Source: JAVBWO01 sp036677375
GTDB taxonomy: Bacteria > Bacillota > Dehalobacteriia > UBA4068 > UBA4997
Length of the DNA: 64,000 nt
Direction: 5' to 3'
NCBI GenBank assembly: GCA_036677375.1
Contig: JAVBWO010000005.1
Location: forward strand, 74,052-138,051
Every line of letters begins with the position of its first letter. Positions within the stretch are counted from its first letter, which is position 1. Made by a program: the position numbers and the translations under genes. Under the pieces are notes generated by a model. It did not search any database and had not been told where the DNA came from. It saw nothing but the letters and a program-made list of their open reading frames with translations. Positions 35,701 to 41,040 of the stretch are shown here, piece after piece.

Positions 35701-36224
35701 CCGATACCATCGACCTGACCATCACCGTTAAAGACGCTACCAACAGCACCGGCGACTATACTATATTGCTGAACGGTGCAGCGGTCTCCTTATCCAACGG
35801 GATGAGCGGAACTACCAGCAATGGCACAGTAACCTTCAATGATGTCAGCGCTAGCGATGCCATCACTTACACCGTTACCAAAACGGGTTACACTACTGCC
35901 TCTGCCACTCTGGCAGCCGGTACGACTGCGGCAACCGTCCCGATGAGCGAAGCAGTGGTCACTCCTACGACCCGTACCTTCAACTTCGCGTTGAGCCAAT
36001 CCGATACAGGGGCCACCATTCAGATCCTTGGCGTCAACGACAATTCCAGCTTCTCCACAACGGTAAATGTCAGCGGGAATTCGGCTTCTGTTAGCCTGGC
36101 GGACGGAGACTACATCTTCTATTACACCACTGCTAACGGTTACACGGTCTCGCCTGCCGGCTGGAACGATTTTACCGTAAGCGCAATTAGCACTACCGAG
36201 AATATCACGTTAACGACACCTTAA
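23799..36224 (+). CDS. Giant SLH-anchored surface protein with about 40 beta-sandwich modules
   Basis: A 4,141-residue secreted protein. Signal peptide 1-25 ends AALAA. Three SLH domains (about 27-76, 88-140, 151-205; each with TRAE/SRAE) bind secondary cell-wall polymer. Residues 215-415 look like a beta-roll region, followed by a Gly/Ser hinge near 421-431. From about 435 to 2040 come roughly 16 Ig/Fn3-like modules. From 2045 to the end come about 25 modules ending in patterns like G-x-Y-x-Y-x-V-x4-G-Y, as in carboxypeptidase-regulatory, CnaB or PEGA folds. The sequence is rich in Thr, Ala, Gly, Ser and Asp, poor in Cys, without LPxTG. The start has GAGAGGAG upstream, and an ATG at 23760 would break the signal peptide pattern. 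It is probably a stalk-like adhesin or S-layer component. Confidence 0.9.
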   Translation: MNRKLLTVLLVIAMVLALAPAALAASTFSDVGGHWAEKDINAAVSSGYVKGYADGTFKPDANITRAEFVAMVNSALKTSEVSSTLFTDVTKSNWYYSDVQKAVFACYVKGYEDNTFRPNNLISRAEAAAIISRIVPTTDNLSSNALKSFTDRSSIADWAEEAAGAIADKGYINGYPDGTFRPSGKLTRAEAVSIINRILSNETIISKKTVLKADKDTINYGIYVGGVEVASSVAEGSVTIDDSMILSTIKVLGGGSNTVEVKDSLVAVMNSNKDGGDPVRIQMIGNTTIQELNIFQDTILDEEDLTGAGVVNAYIDGDDVSEVEVSGTIANLTVSKACKIVVKKGGHIENITVNVKGVVIEVEDGGYVGTVTTNGNTKLRGKEAIQHLIVNNGSDDTYVTEPEKITINDGTAKEETTSTSSGGGGGSSGGSTKTYIAAPTGFALTNVHGDYTFSWTNDTEAASYTVNITKADATVLASNITVNRDTVTGKASIDVDQALAAFLASAAADGGGDLTVSITSVPATTSSKYSNTATQILKLLARPAPTLDSTNVELNWSAIANATEYQLSVDSVLQDTIAITDSLNAAIGSYLTNTNQEYAFQLTAVGDAATFHISSAWSKTIVKLSEDAITGLALIQKADGNYYMTWDNISGNNGYTLSTNIAGDSTVELAQDVNEYLIPASWFNKNMNVIVTVDAEDFTANTWTVGGNVTYATHGVNGPAAPSPYSTGTAANPFLVSWEKVTLATNDYEVKINDTEVQDLSSKISLDATSKVYTIDLASDFAALPAGSYTVSVRAKARLTGTEDFILPSDWAAATSAAGSDTVKTYQVVKLDAVDTFSVDQSGVNDMLQWNDITSGTIDATTPVTGITADVDYDFSLVDPASGTFNPATDIVSEETAEHTFNPNLDGSTTIYVRATSADLFMRSSDWASVTLSRLAQPSLTLTEPANDYTDIDSFSNPSRRVTLTIGTVTDATSSVLKKGTDALATAAATPATADITADFQVAAGNTVTYTCQAFGFGSSTSDTVAPGGTLYLNSVLKSQDIKRLAAPTGFAISRDYTNAVAPFNTENTKLGSLERQYIVNWNSITDNNGYLVKAPNMTAFNTGKDTNSWTLPAGWRDTKSHYSNIMLAAVGKVDSFILSSYPADVCNSLGVQAIYTKPVLLAPVIDHDYFVKLSTADPSLSEVSTYDLMVTYTDGQNNTSDVTPDSGVQGLDKAATVDLSGVFQNNNGTYKVYVRTADIITTGNSTLGSTWSEPLVITNNRLIAPTMSLTTSTDPATLAEAVTLNWNDPNSTVTDEEYVVTVDGAEQAPTSGNSMIITGLVAGKSSFDISIKATTDTFGWLDSELATQEVTRRATPTVTVADNASTIVTIAGSDTDVANGDVDSYYLIGGASFMDGTNQITADVTNIFNNPNDTSVTYAAVIKGNDTNFVLPSAIGSLTVRRLPTPSDVTLAGTYDNYSIAWDNGSLSVNGFKVFLNGNNPPAKTTAAGVFSVAANSTWMPINDSTNSIQVQALGDIATGVLDSQKSANLQIVCPKAPTNVALSTLGVLTWNGLDGTKYMVDSITKDGTAITDYEGLDLSGLYTVVGTSSGSIDISAIMEANGTGLYGVTMRAVENLAPATKIMGSVTTAPATQTIHVATAPTLSGITQSSNPTPGAVDFLLPTDADTASFTVTITPPGAPTGTINLTATAPSTTLSLSLSTYFSSPGLYTINIEPNAVPGSLDGDPFSFTVEKLTTPTVEIKNASVHLYWPAANLSDEASYYTVVNNNDHTKTYTVQACGADLVPGVGYFHVDITADCVAGETPTYTVSRTGGTDNTDPDTIVNFTLSSNGVLKQVIRLANVDATSLVITETLEADCSQSYTLSWDDVADALGYATVEGATETAITMPYTLTPVAGQSSSLSMIATGSTDSNDNPYYVKSATPTTASISALGAIAEAELNGNTANWTPQGAGQQFQFRVLKLDGAISTDVTATFGADLPQNTTLTLKDLSATINKIKADGDPDSSYAIQVRSKGNLVAANGALVIPGPWKTIKGVSDLVTVNTSNEWDVTFTVVDSVDDTTPINGAHVAITLNGTTYEGTAANDSNEVTLTLPGGNYDAGNVVVTATADDYDDLTESNGAAINIGADFASTGVEIALDLSEVTYAFTVTGEAEDDTVGDIIITSADGLTPVGTATISGKAASINLLPGDYACTLDATYGASYPYAAVASTPFTVVRESAKTADAASDNASAISLTKITYNTTFVFNGSSDSPVKDVTFSLTGPTTVTGQNVTSTVNHVQLALLPGSYSLSASKTGYDVYTDTFSVPDADSLIESDLTLLDSSDIQFTVKSGTLNLTGATVKIFNATDDVATATPVKTLTTTDGIATCSDILPYGDYQYVVTAGTNYLEGSGTFTLSSTSVISETIDLKLPVSITVKSGTTDTISTASFTGIDAPTYDAVSKTYTINLDAGTYSVQASAGTYTAQTQTLTVADGGILDYTYDMTSKATIVSKKSGTLFPGVSIAVTGNGSTKTGTTAGATASVDFELTDGSYGYSAQYPGLAAVVDQPITFTVANGGVSASDQGKLTVIMFEDTSAKFDVDFGLTVDGAAATSGSVSIDGGTPVDLDAAGEALFSLTAGSHTYSVTYGGNTVVSSKSFTVTASGTVQDVPVALYTVSLNLVDGSSNPATDLDDVTASLGGFTAVRTSPTGNTYAVVVAGGSAYTYTVSDAAASNKYATLNLTTSTISAATSINVLMAKQTYDVTFTITDGTGDGVGGAQITVYTDAGGNTVYGTYTTNSAGQYVVSGVAPTDYWFKVTKDGYEASAITAFTVANSNTPVALALAATANKTVEFTVNSGTVTSMKNVDITIKKAGTTLDTINTTNTGIGIKTLLLGDYTYSVSVAGYTAVTDAPFTVTSSTSLVEIPLTIPVTVAVTSGSTKIADAVFQNSGATLTPTAFDPATGKYTFAMAAGTYTLDVTKTNYNANQVALTVNTTGDQTAYAVTMTSNASFHATYDGNALGGVEIKNGGSTIATTADGTGIATAALTDGTYTVTAVKTYYVSSNATSFNVTVTNGVASPATTDIIMAAQTGALLPVQFTVNLDGGDPVASKAVFEISTVGGTAQPNATITSGNTVSTNLVAGAYTYTLKYDGKAVKTGSFDVVAVTGATVPAISLSTLNFHATDAVGGADIANVNINVGGFDITTESDGTASIILATTASYSFTATHTDYQTVTQTGTSPFNFTMATNTYSANFKVHKDSLSGDGITGATIKVYSNSGLTTQVGSDLTTADLGSATLSSLAPGQYWYTIEKTGYTTTYNSSTPGTFTIGSADKTVEVYLTTIVPATTYPITFSIAGGVTGNIYAGSDQTSGTALNSSAVGNTNVVQLAAGDYTFYAAAQSGYEEVIQNFTVTDAGKTVTVGLTVPYTVTVTSGSTEVSGATVTLGGAAPDSVNGNVYTFSVAAGANTLSVTKSPYTAQTSIAVNPSAGVETGKAVNLVAPISFNAVNVGNAALSGVQFILTKGGADYTGTTGVDDGTASINLEDGVYSLEATKTGYVPVTMINVTVTGGVLTSNPVKAVMVVNNETLYNVTFHISSAIAANVDITVDGTSPTTIPAGDIDSTPTLSLVAGTHSFSAVASGYTVTPSSFTVPVSSDPLTVDLTATAVPIETQSVVFVVTSGSTAINNATISLTPTGASGSATTLTNLSGTSAYSNEDVEYGEYNYSVAASGYPTETGTITVDGDPDPFSLAVAMEIPYSVLVTSGGTPVDAASVTIDGHTESTGSDGVAEFSVANGTYNIAVSKSGYVSTTVSGVAISSTGTTPVALLSDNIVMKFVDSALNPLGGVTVNVGGNSYVTDDINGRISVPDLADGDYSYTATKDTYTTSTGSFWVEGGDTNLPADGIVMALSPSATYAVTFNIAGPVTTDIPVIIDGVPETLSDGESVNLCLNNHSYYVEATSEYEATGIHYFTVDGEETVNITLVAVPDTIDLTITVKDATNSTGDYTILLNGAAVSLSNGMSGTTSNGTVTFNDVSASDAITYTVTKTGYTTASATLAAGTTAATVPMSEAVVTPTTRTFNFALSQSDTGATIQILGVNDNSSFSTTVNVSGNSASVSLADGDYIFYYTTANGYTVSPAGWNDFTVSAISTTENITLTTP
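25100..29940 (+). repeat. Array of Ig/Fn3-like modules in the giant protein
   Basis: About 16 protein modules of 90-110 residues recur. Each opens with a Pro-rich boundary such as LAAPTGFAIS, LIAPTMSLT, LPTPSDVTL or CPKAPTNVAL, then a Trp in strand C (FSWTN, LNWSA, MTWDN, VNWNS, LTWNG, LSWDD). They are strongly diverged at DNA level, so this is an old array rather than a recent expansion. Confidence 0.75.
29940..36220 (+). repeat. Array of about 25 short carboxypeptidase-regulatory/PEGA-like modules
   Basis: Modules of 70-90 residues each end in a G-x-Y-x-(Y/F)-x-V hairpin followed by (S/T)GY or similar and a T-x-T-F-T-V strand. Examples are LLPGSYSLSASKTGY, APTDYWFKVTKDGY, APGQYWYTIEKTGY and ADGDYSYTATKDTY. 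Neighbours differ substantially. The series ends at the stop codon with no separate C-terminal domain. Confidence 0.75.
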
Positions 36225-36245
36225 ACTGTTTTTACTTTTAGGAAT

Positions 36246-36332
36246 GCAGGCGGGGAATCACCCCGCCTGCAACAAGTCTTGTGAAAACAACAAAAACTCC
36301 GGACTTTATTCAAAAAAAGTCCGGAGTTTTTT
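36246..36332. terminator. Two consecutive terminator hairpins
   Basis: GCAGGCGGGG/CCCCGCCTGC (36246-36270) is followed by AACTCCGGACTTT/AAAGTCCGGAGTT (36295-36328) with T runs on both strands. The second serves the giant gene and the converging minus-strand genes. Confidence 0.85.
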
Positions 36333-36378
36333 CTTCATCAATATTGATTATTGATATTTTTCTAATCATGATAGCCTC

Positions 36379-36903
36379 TTACGGTTTGACAGCATGATAG
36401 ATCGCCATAATTTCGGTGGCAATCTCTTCCATATTTTTTTTATCAATAAAAACGGTGGCATCCGCCAAGGGCTGATAAATGGACTGGCGCTCATCCATGA
36501 GCTTTCCCACCTGCTCTAAATCAAGATTCTTTCCCAAAAGCGTGCGGTTTTTCTTCCGCTGGATGCGGTTATAGATCAGCTCCGGCTCGCCCGCCAGGAG
36601 TATCACATAGCCGATGGTTTTCAGCCACTGGGCATTTTGCGGATTCAGTGGCAGCGAGTCGCCGGTGGCAATGACCATATTTTCTTTGCCTTCCAGACGT
36701 TTTAAAGCCAGGGCCTCCTCAGATAACAGACGCCGCTTACCGTAACGCCGCAGGATCTCCGGCAGCGGATAGCCGCATACTTCTTCTATCATTTGGTCAG
36801 TATCAATAAAATCATATTGCAAGAGCCTGGACAAAATCCTTCCTACGCCGCTTTTCCCGGTACCGGTCATTCCAATCAGGATAATGTTTTCCTCTTTCGC
36901 CAT
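36379..36903 (-). CDS. Shikimate-kinase-like P-loop protein, divergent
   Basis: A 174-residue protein of the AroK fold. It has Walker A GMTGTGKSGVG, the substrate Asp motif FIDTDQMIEE, a lid region IQRKKNRTLLG and a C-terminal ADATVFIDKKN. However, the usual GGG substrate loop is replaced by ATGDSLPL and the FRxxE motif by YGKRRLLSEEAL. True shikimate kinases keep both, so the activity may have changed. The start at 36903 has a GGTGGT site. It is followed by no other aromatic-pathway gene. Alternative: a kinase for another small alcohol or acid. Confidence 0.75.
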   Translation of the reverse strand: MAKEENIILIGMTGTGKSGVGRILSRLLQYDFIDTDQMIEEVCGYPLPEILRRYGKRRLLSEEALALKRLEGKENMVIATGDSLPLNPQNAQWLKTIGYVILLAGEPELIYNRIQRKKNRTLLGKNLDLEQVGKLMDERQSIYQPLADATVFIDKKNMEEIATEIMAIYHAVKP

Positions 36904-36955
36904 AGTACCACCTGCCTTCGGGCACATTTTATGCCTGCCGCTTTCGGCATGCTGT

Positions 36956-37462
36956 TTAAGGCAGGCTTTTTAAATTCAATTTTCTGAGGATCCATTTTTC
37001 GATTTTCCGATTGACATACGTGGTAAACCAATATTCTTGATCCGTTGAGATAGGTTCCACCAAAAGGCAGCGCAACCCGGCCCGGTTCCCGCCAAAAACA
37101 TCGGTGAGCAGCTGATCTCCTACCATTATTGTATTCCCGATTCCGGTTCCTAGAACCTTCATGCCCCGCCGATAGCCACTTTTCATGGGTTTTTTTGCCT
37201 CCCCCACAAAAAGAGAACCAACCGCCGCGGCAATAGGGGCGATCCTGGGCGCGTGATTATTGGAGAGAATGCAGCTTTTGATACCGGCGGCATGCAGTTT
37301 ATCAAACCACGCCAATACCTCCTGATCAAACTCCAGGCTGTTCCAGGTGGTGATGGTATTGTCCAGATCCAAGATGACCCCCTGAACACCTTGAGCCACC
37401 AGTTGGTCAACAGGAATCGCGGAGAGCTTTTTATAATAGCCTTCCGGCGTAAACAGGCGCAA
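36956..37462 (-). CDS. YqeG family HAD-IIIA phosphatase
   Basis: A 168-residue HAD-superfamily protein. Motif I is LDLDNTITTW (nucleophile Asp), motif II is CILSNN, and motif III/IV is MVGDQLLTDVFGGNRAG. This matches the YqeG/GEP4 group, whose eukaryotic relative Gep4 is a phosphatidylglycerophosphate phosphatase; the bacterial role is less certain. The TTG at 37462 is chosen because AAGGAGG lies 8 nt upstream. An earlier frame to 37606 runs through the trxA terminator and is rejected. Confidence 0.88.
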   Translation of the reverse strand: MRLFTPEGYYKKLSAIPVDQLVAQGVQGVILDLDNTITTWNSLEFDQEVLAWFDKLHAAGIKSCILSNNHAPRIAPIAAAVGSLFVGEAKKPMKSGYRRGMKVLGTGIGNTIMVGDQLLTDVFGGNRAGLRCLLVEPISTDQEYWFTTYVNRKIEKWILRKLNLKSLP

Positions 37463-37557
37463 AGCCTTTCCCTCCTTAACACTTATTACCGCACAACGTC
37501 TTTGGCAAATCCTTGCTTTTATTATTCTACGCCATTCAGACGGTTTTGTCCAACCGC

Positions 37558-37586
37558 AAAAAAAGAGCGCCTTGGGACGCTCTTTT
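37558..37586 (-). terminator. Terminator of trxB-trxA
   Basis: AAAAGAGCG (37561-37569) pairs with CGCTCTTTT (37578-37586). A T run follows on the minus strand (complement of 37558-37564). Confidence 0.8.
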
Positions 37587-37619
37587 GAAGTCTCATGCAA
37601 AGGCAAGACTCTTTCGGCA

Positions 37620-37931
37620 CTACTTTAAAAGGTTTAGATAATAATTTTTGGGATGGACCCCCACAACCTTTTGAACCATTTTGCCATCTTTGAACAAGAT
37701 CACGGTGGGAATGCTCATGATCTCAAAGGCGGCAGCCAGCTCCGTTTCCTGATCCACATCCACCTTGCCGATTAAGACTTTACCGTCCAGGCTTTGGGAG
37801 AAACCTTCCAAAACAGGGGACAACATCCGGCAGGGCCCGCACCAGGTCGCCCAAAAATCTACCAGGACAGGAATGTTCGATTGCGTAATTACATTTTTAA
37901 AATTCTCTTTGGTCAAAACCACCGTTGCCAT
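37620..37931 (-). CDS. trxA: Thioredoxin
   Basis: A 103-residue thiol-disulfide carrier with the active site ATWCGPCRM, the conserved DVDQE, cis-Pro segment SIPTVILFKDG and the family length. It lies 12 bp after trxB, which reduces it with NADPH, so the pair is a complete thioredoxin system. It supports disulfide reduction, for example for ribonucleotide reductase and peroxidases. Confidence 0.97.
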   Translation of the reverse strand: MATVVLTKENFKNVITQSNIPVLVDFWATWCGPCRMLSPVLEGFSQSLDGKVLIGKVDVDQETELAAAFEIMSIPTVILFKDGKMVQKVVGVHPKNYYLNLLK

Positions 37932-37943
37932 TGGTACACCTCT

Positions 37944-38861
37944 TTATCTGTTATTTCTGACATACTCCGCTGCTTCGCTGCCTGCCACGGCGCCGTCTGC
38001 GGCAGCCGTGACCAGCTGACGCCAGATTTTGGTACGGATGTCTCCCGCTACAAAAACTCCCGCCAGGTTGGTATGGCAATCCTCACCCGCCATGATATAG
38101 CCTTCCGGTGTTGTCCGGATCTGATCTCCATAAAATGCTTTGGGCGGTTCAAAACCCACTGCGACAAAAATACCGGCAACAGCCAAACGTTCCTTAGTGC
38201 CGGTCGCTTTATCGACGACCTCAACAGCCTCCACCTTATTGCTGCCGGTGATGGCGGTTACCTGCGTATTGTAGAGAATCCGGATATTATTTTTTTTCTC
38301 CACTTGAGCCGCCGCTTGCTGCTGACCGCGGAATTGGTCGCGTCGGTGAATCAAATAGACTTTGCTGCAGAGATCCGCCAAAAATAGCGCATCCCCCAAG
38401 GCCGTATTGCCCCCGCCTACTAAGGCCACCTCTTTGTTGCGGTACATGGCGCCGTCACAGGTGGCGCAATAGGATACGCCGGCACCGATAAACTCGTCCT
38501 CGCCGGGACAACCTAAACGACGGTGCCGCAGACCATTGGCAATGATCACCGTAGGAGCCCGGTAAACATCATTCTCCCCTATAACCTCTTTTAGATCACC
38601 CGAAAGCTGCGCGGCAACAACGGTATCATAGAGAATCTCCGCACCCAAAGCCTGGGCTTGCTCATCCAGGCGCATGGCATAATCGGTACCGGCTACCTGA
38701 TACAAGCCGGGGTAATTGTCCACTTGGGATGTGGCGATGATCTGTCCGCCGGGCATGGCTTCCTCGATCACCATGACCCGCATGCCTGCCCGGGTGCCGT
38801 ACATAGCCGCAGTGAGTCCGGCTGTACCAGCTCCTACGATAATGATATCGCTTTCCTGCAA
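37944..38861 (-). CDS. trxB: Thioredoxin reductase
   Basis: A 305-residue low-molecular-weight flavoenzyme. It has the N-terminal FAD motif VGAGTAGLTAAMYG, the redox-active pair in SYCATCDGA, the NADPH motif VGGGNTALGDALFL and the C-terminal FAD motif GVFVAGDIRTKIWRQLVTAAADGAVA. GGAGGG precedes the ATG. It is cotranscribed with trxA. It could accept another flavin-linked donor, but nothing here indicates this. Confidence 0.95.
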   Translation of the reverse strand: MQESDIIIVGAGTAGLTAAMYGTRAGMRVMVIEEAMPGGQIIATSQVDNYPGLYQVAGTDYAMRLDEQAQALGAEILYDTVVAAQLSGDLKEVIGENDVYRAPTVIIANGLRHRRLGCPGEDEFIGAGVSYCATCDGAMYRNKEVALVGGGNTALGDALFLADLCSKVYLIHRRDQFRGQQQAAAQVEKKNNIRILYNTQVTAITGSNKVEAVEVVDKATGTKERLAVAGIFVAVGFEPPKAFYGDQIRTTPEGYIMAGEDCHTNLAGVFVAGDIRTKIWRQLVTAAADGAVAGSEAAEYVRNNR

Positions 38862-38994
38862 AACAAACCCTCCTTATTTAATACTTGTCGAACCAACTTG
38901 TCTAAGCCGTCTTTCATAAACTTTCTTTATTATTTTTCTAAGTTAATGATATCATTTCCCATTTGTTTTGTAAATATCAGGAAAATAATAAAAG

Positions 38995-39031
38995 AAAGCC
39001 CGCTTTTTTAGGACAAAGCGGGCTTTTTTTC
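38995..39031. terminator. Bidirectional terminator between sigK and trxB
   Basis: AAAGCCCGCTTT (38995-39006) pairs with AAAGCGGGCTTT (39015-39026), followed by TTTTT on the plus strand and a T-rich run on the minus strand. It separates the sigK transcript from trxBA. The remaining sequence of 38862-39172 has no gene. Confidence 0.8.
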
Positions 39032-39172
39032 GGCAAACCTTCGGTTCAAGGCCAAAGTTACCGAAAGGTTATTAACAATATTTTTGATGGTAAACAAACA
39101 CCGCATAACCGCCAAGAGTCTTCCACCAGACAGAAGGATTTCCATACAAATTGATCTGTTTTTACTTTAAAA

Positions 39173-39862
39173 TTAATATTTTGCCATTTCTTTCATTAAT
39201 TTTTTAACCGCTCGTTTCTCGATACGGGATACATAAGAACGGGATATTTTCATTTTTTTAGCAATTTCTCTTTGCGTCTGCCGGTTCAAATTACCCAAGC
39301 CGTAGCGTCGGCAAATTACTTCTTTTTCCAGATCGTTTAATACCGACATTTTTTCCAGCAGCCGCACTTCATCTTCTTTGGCCTCCATCGCTTCTCCGAT
39401 CTCACCGCCATCGGTAGCTAAAACCTCAAGTAGGGTCATTTCATTACCTTCTTTATCCATTCCCACCGGCTCTTGCAGATAAACCTCGTTACGATTGTGT
39501 CGGGTCGCCCGCAAATGCATCAGAATCTCATTTTCAATGCACCTGGCGGCATAAGTAGCCAGGCGAACATTTTTATCCGGTGAGAAAGTGTTGATGGCTT
39601 TGATCAAACCGATGGTGCCGATGGAAATCAGGTCATCTTTATCGATGCCGGTGCTTTCGAATTTTTTACTGATGTGAGCCACCAAACGCAGGTTGTGCTC
39701 AATCAGAAGATTCCTGGCTTCTTCGTCGCCGGCAGCCATTCTGGCAAGATAATCCTCTTCCTCCTTTTCCTTGAGGGGAGCAGGGAAAGTGCTGTTGCTG
39801 ATATAGCCAAACAGGGTACCGCCGGAAATCAATGCGCCTATGGATAAAATAAGCCAATCCAT
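39173..39862 (-). CDS. sigK: Pro-sigma-K, mother-cell late sporulation sigma factor
   Basis: A 229-residue sigma-70 factor directing late mother-cell genes. It begins with a hydrophobic pro-sequence (about 1-22), expected to be cut by SpoIVFB after SpoIVB signalling. The core follows: ARNLLIEHNLRLVAHISKKF, DDLISIGTIGLIKAINTF, and the C-terminal HTH NRQTQREIAKKMKISRSYVSRIEKRA. It is one continuous gene, without the skin-type interruption found in Bacillus subtilis. GGAGGTGG precedes the ATG. A sigma-E-like -10 CATAAGAT (complement of 39895-39902) lies about 33 bp upstream of the start. Confidence 0.95.
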   Translation of the reverse strand: MDWLILSIGALISGGTLFGYISNSTFPAPLKEKEEEDYLARMAAGDEEARNLLIEHNLRLVAHISKKFESTGIDKDDLISIGTIGLIKAINTFSPDKNVRLATYAARCIENEILMHLRATRHNRNEVYLQEPVGMDKEGNEMTLLEVLATDGGEIGEAMEAKEDEVRLLEKMSVLNDLEKEVICRRYGLGNLNRQTQREIAKKMKISRSYVSRIEKRAVKKLMKEMAKY

Positions 39863-40200
39863 GCCCGCCTACCACCTCCTGCCTTTCACCATACATCTTA
39901 TGACGAAAGACAGGAAAAGTGCCTGTCAGGAGGAAGCACGTCAAAGGGTTTTTTCACTCTCCGCCGCCAACGGCATAGATTCCAGCCTTTGGGACAAAAA
40001 CATAAAGGAGATGGCAAGAGAATGAGGTGCTAATAGATTTTCATAACCAGCACCAATAAAACCACATGGCAAGACGACGCTTTAAAGCACTGGTTCGGGA
40101 ATATCGATCGTGTCGGCAAGAAGCCCGCTATGCAATAAGCGTCTTTACAGCCTGTAAAGCAGCACATTTTGAGGTACGCATGGACAGAGCCGATCAAAAC
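39863..40200. other. Intergenic region upstream of sigK
   Basis: No gene seen. It holds the candidate sigK promoter, an inverted repeat GACAGG/CCTGTC (39909-39927) and a small CTTTACA/TGTAAAG hairpin near 40143-40159. Confidence 0.45.
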
Positions 40201-40236
40201 CTAAAAAAAGCCCCTTGTTCATCGAACAAGGGGCTT
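40201..40236 (-). terminator. Terminator of the DUF3830 gene
   Basis: AAGCCCCTTGTTC (40208-40220) pairs exactly with GAACAAGGGGCTT (40224-40236). On the minus strand it is followed by TTTTT. Confidence 0.9.
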
Positions 40237-40272
40237 ATACAAAACTTAATGGTGCATGAGCAAAAGCAGTTT

Positions 40273-40713
40273 TTACAGTCTTTCCACTTTGGCCCAGTTG
40301 ATACCGTGTTTCCAAACGTCTTCGCCGATTTCTTCCATGAGATCGAATTGATCATATTCGATATGCCCGCAAACGTTGCAGTGGAGAAGGCCGTTGTGGT
40401 AGCGCAGGAATTCGGAACCATAATAGATGGACAAGGTTTCGGAAGCGGGATGGTTGGTGGCTTCCGGGTTGTCAAAATCACGCCAGTAAGCGATATCGCC
40501 CTTAGCTACGCAGTTGGTTTGGTTTTCTTTCGGGGGTTTATGAATAGTGGGAGTGGGTACGAAAATCTCTCGGCCGCACCAACGGGTATGCATGACGTCG
40601 CCTTCACAGGGCAATGCTTCCAATAAGCTTTTCACTGTTTGCGGAGCACGTTTTTCGTCCAGAACAGCAATTAAACTACCGCCGCGTTTGAAAGTAAACT
40701 TGATTCTTTCCAT
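40273..40713 (-). CDS. DUF3830 cyclophilin-like protein
   Basis: A 146-residue protein that matches the DUF3830 pattern as I know it: MERIKFTFKRGGSLIAVL, then TVKSLLEALPCEGDVMHTRWCGREIF, an AKGDIAYW block and a C-terminal Cys-x2-Cys-x-H (CNVCGHI). The family has a cyclophilin-like barrel and is often found beside amide or dipeptide catabolism genes; no activity is established. GGAGGG lies 9 nt before the ATG. It forms a one-gene unit with a strong terminator. Related catabolic genes are at 55-59 kb, not adjacent. Confidence 0.8.
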   Translation of the reverse strand: MERIKFTFKRGGSLIAVLDEKRAPQTVKSLLEALPCEGDVMHTRWCGREIFVPTPTIHKPPKENQTNCVAKGDIAYWRDFDNPEATNHPASETLSIYYGSEFLRYHNGLLHCNVCGHIEYDQFDLMEEIGEDVWKHGINWAKVERL

Positions 40714-41040
40714 GAACAAAATTCCCTCCTTTAAATGCTTTCATTCTTTCCTGTCATGGTTTTGTGGCAAATGACCATCTTCATGCCATTTACCTCGATT
40801 TAGGTTGTTTATTCTACTTTCAATAAGGTTTTCCCTGCTTGTTTCTCTGCTAAAATGGGATTTTGCATAAATATTTTAAAAATAGATTTTTTAAAAATAA
40901 AGCCCACATAACTGGTCATTTACTAAAAAATAGCGTTAAATATCACGGGCCTTTGTTTCTTATCACCAACGAAACGGTAGAAAATTTTTAAACAAAAGGC
41001 TGCCTTTTGCCCTAAAACCTCCTGTAAGCCTGTAAGAATA
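40714..41040. other. Intergenic region, no gene seen
   Basis: AT-rich gap between the PBP gene and the DUF3830 gene, both on the minus strand. No clear hairpin or frame stands out. Confidence 0.4.

Noticed and set aside
37463..37606. N-terminal extension of the YqeG gene to 37606
   Set aside because: It would cross the trxA terminator; TTG at 37462 has a strong ribosome binding site and matches the family start.
39173..39862. Skin-like element splitting sigK
   Set aside because: The gene is continuous from pro-sequence to the C-terminal HTH with no insertion.
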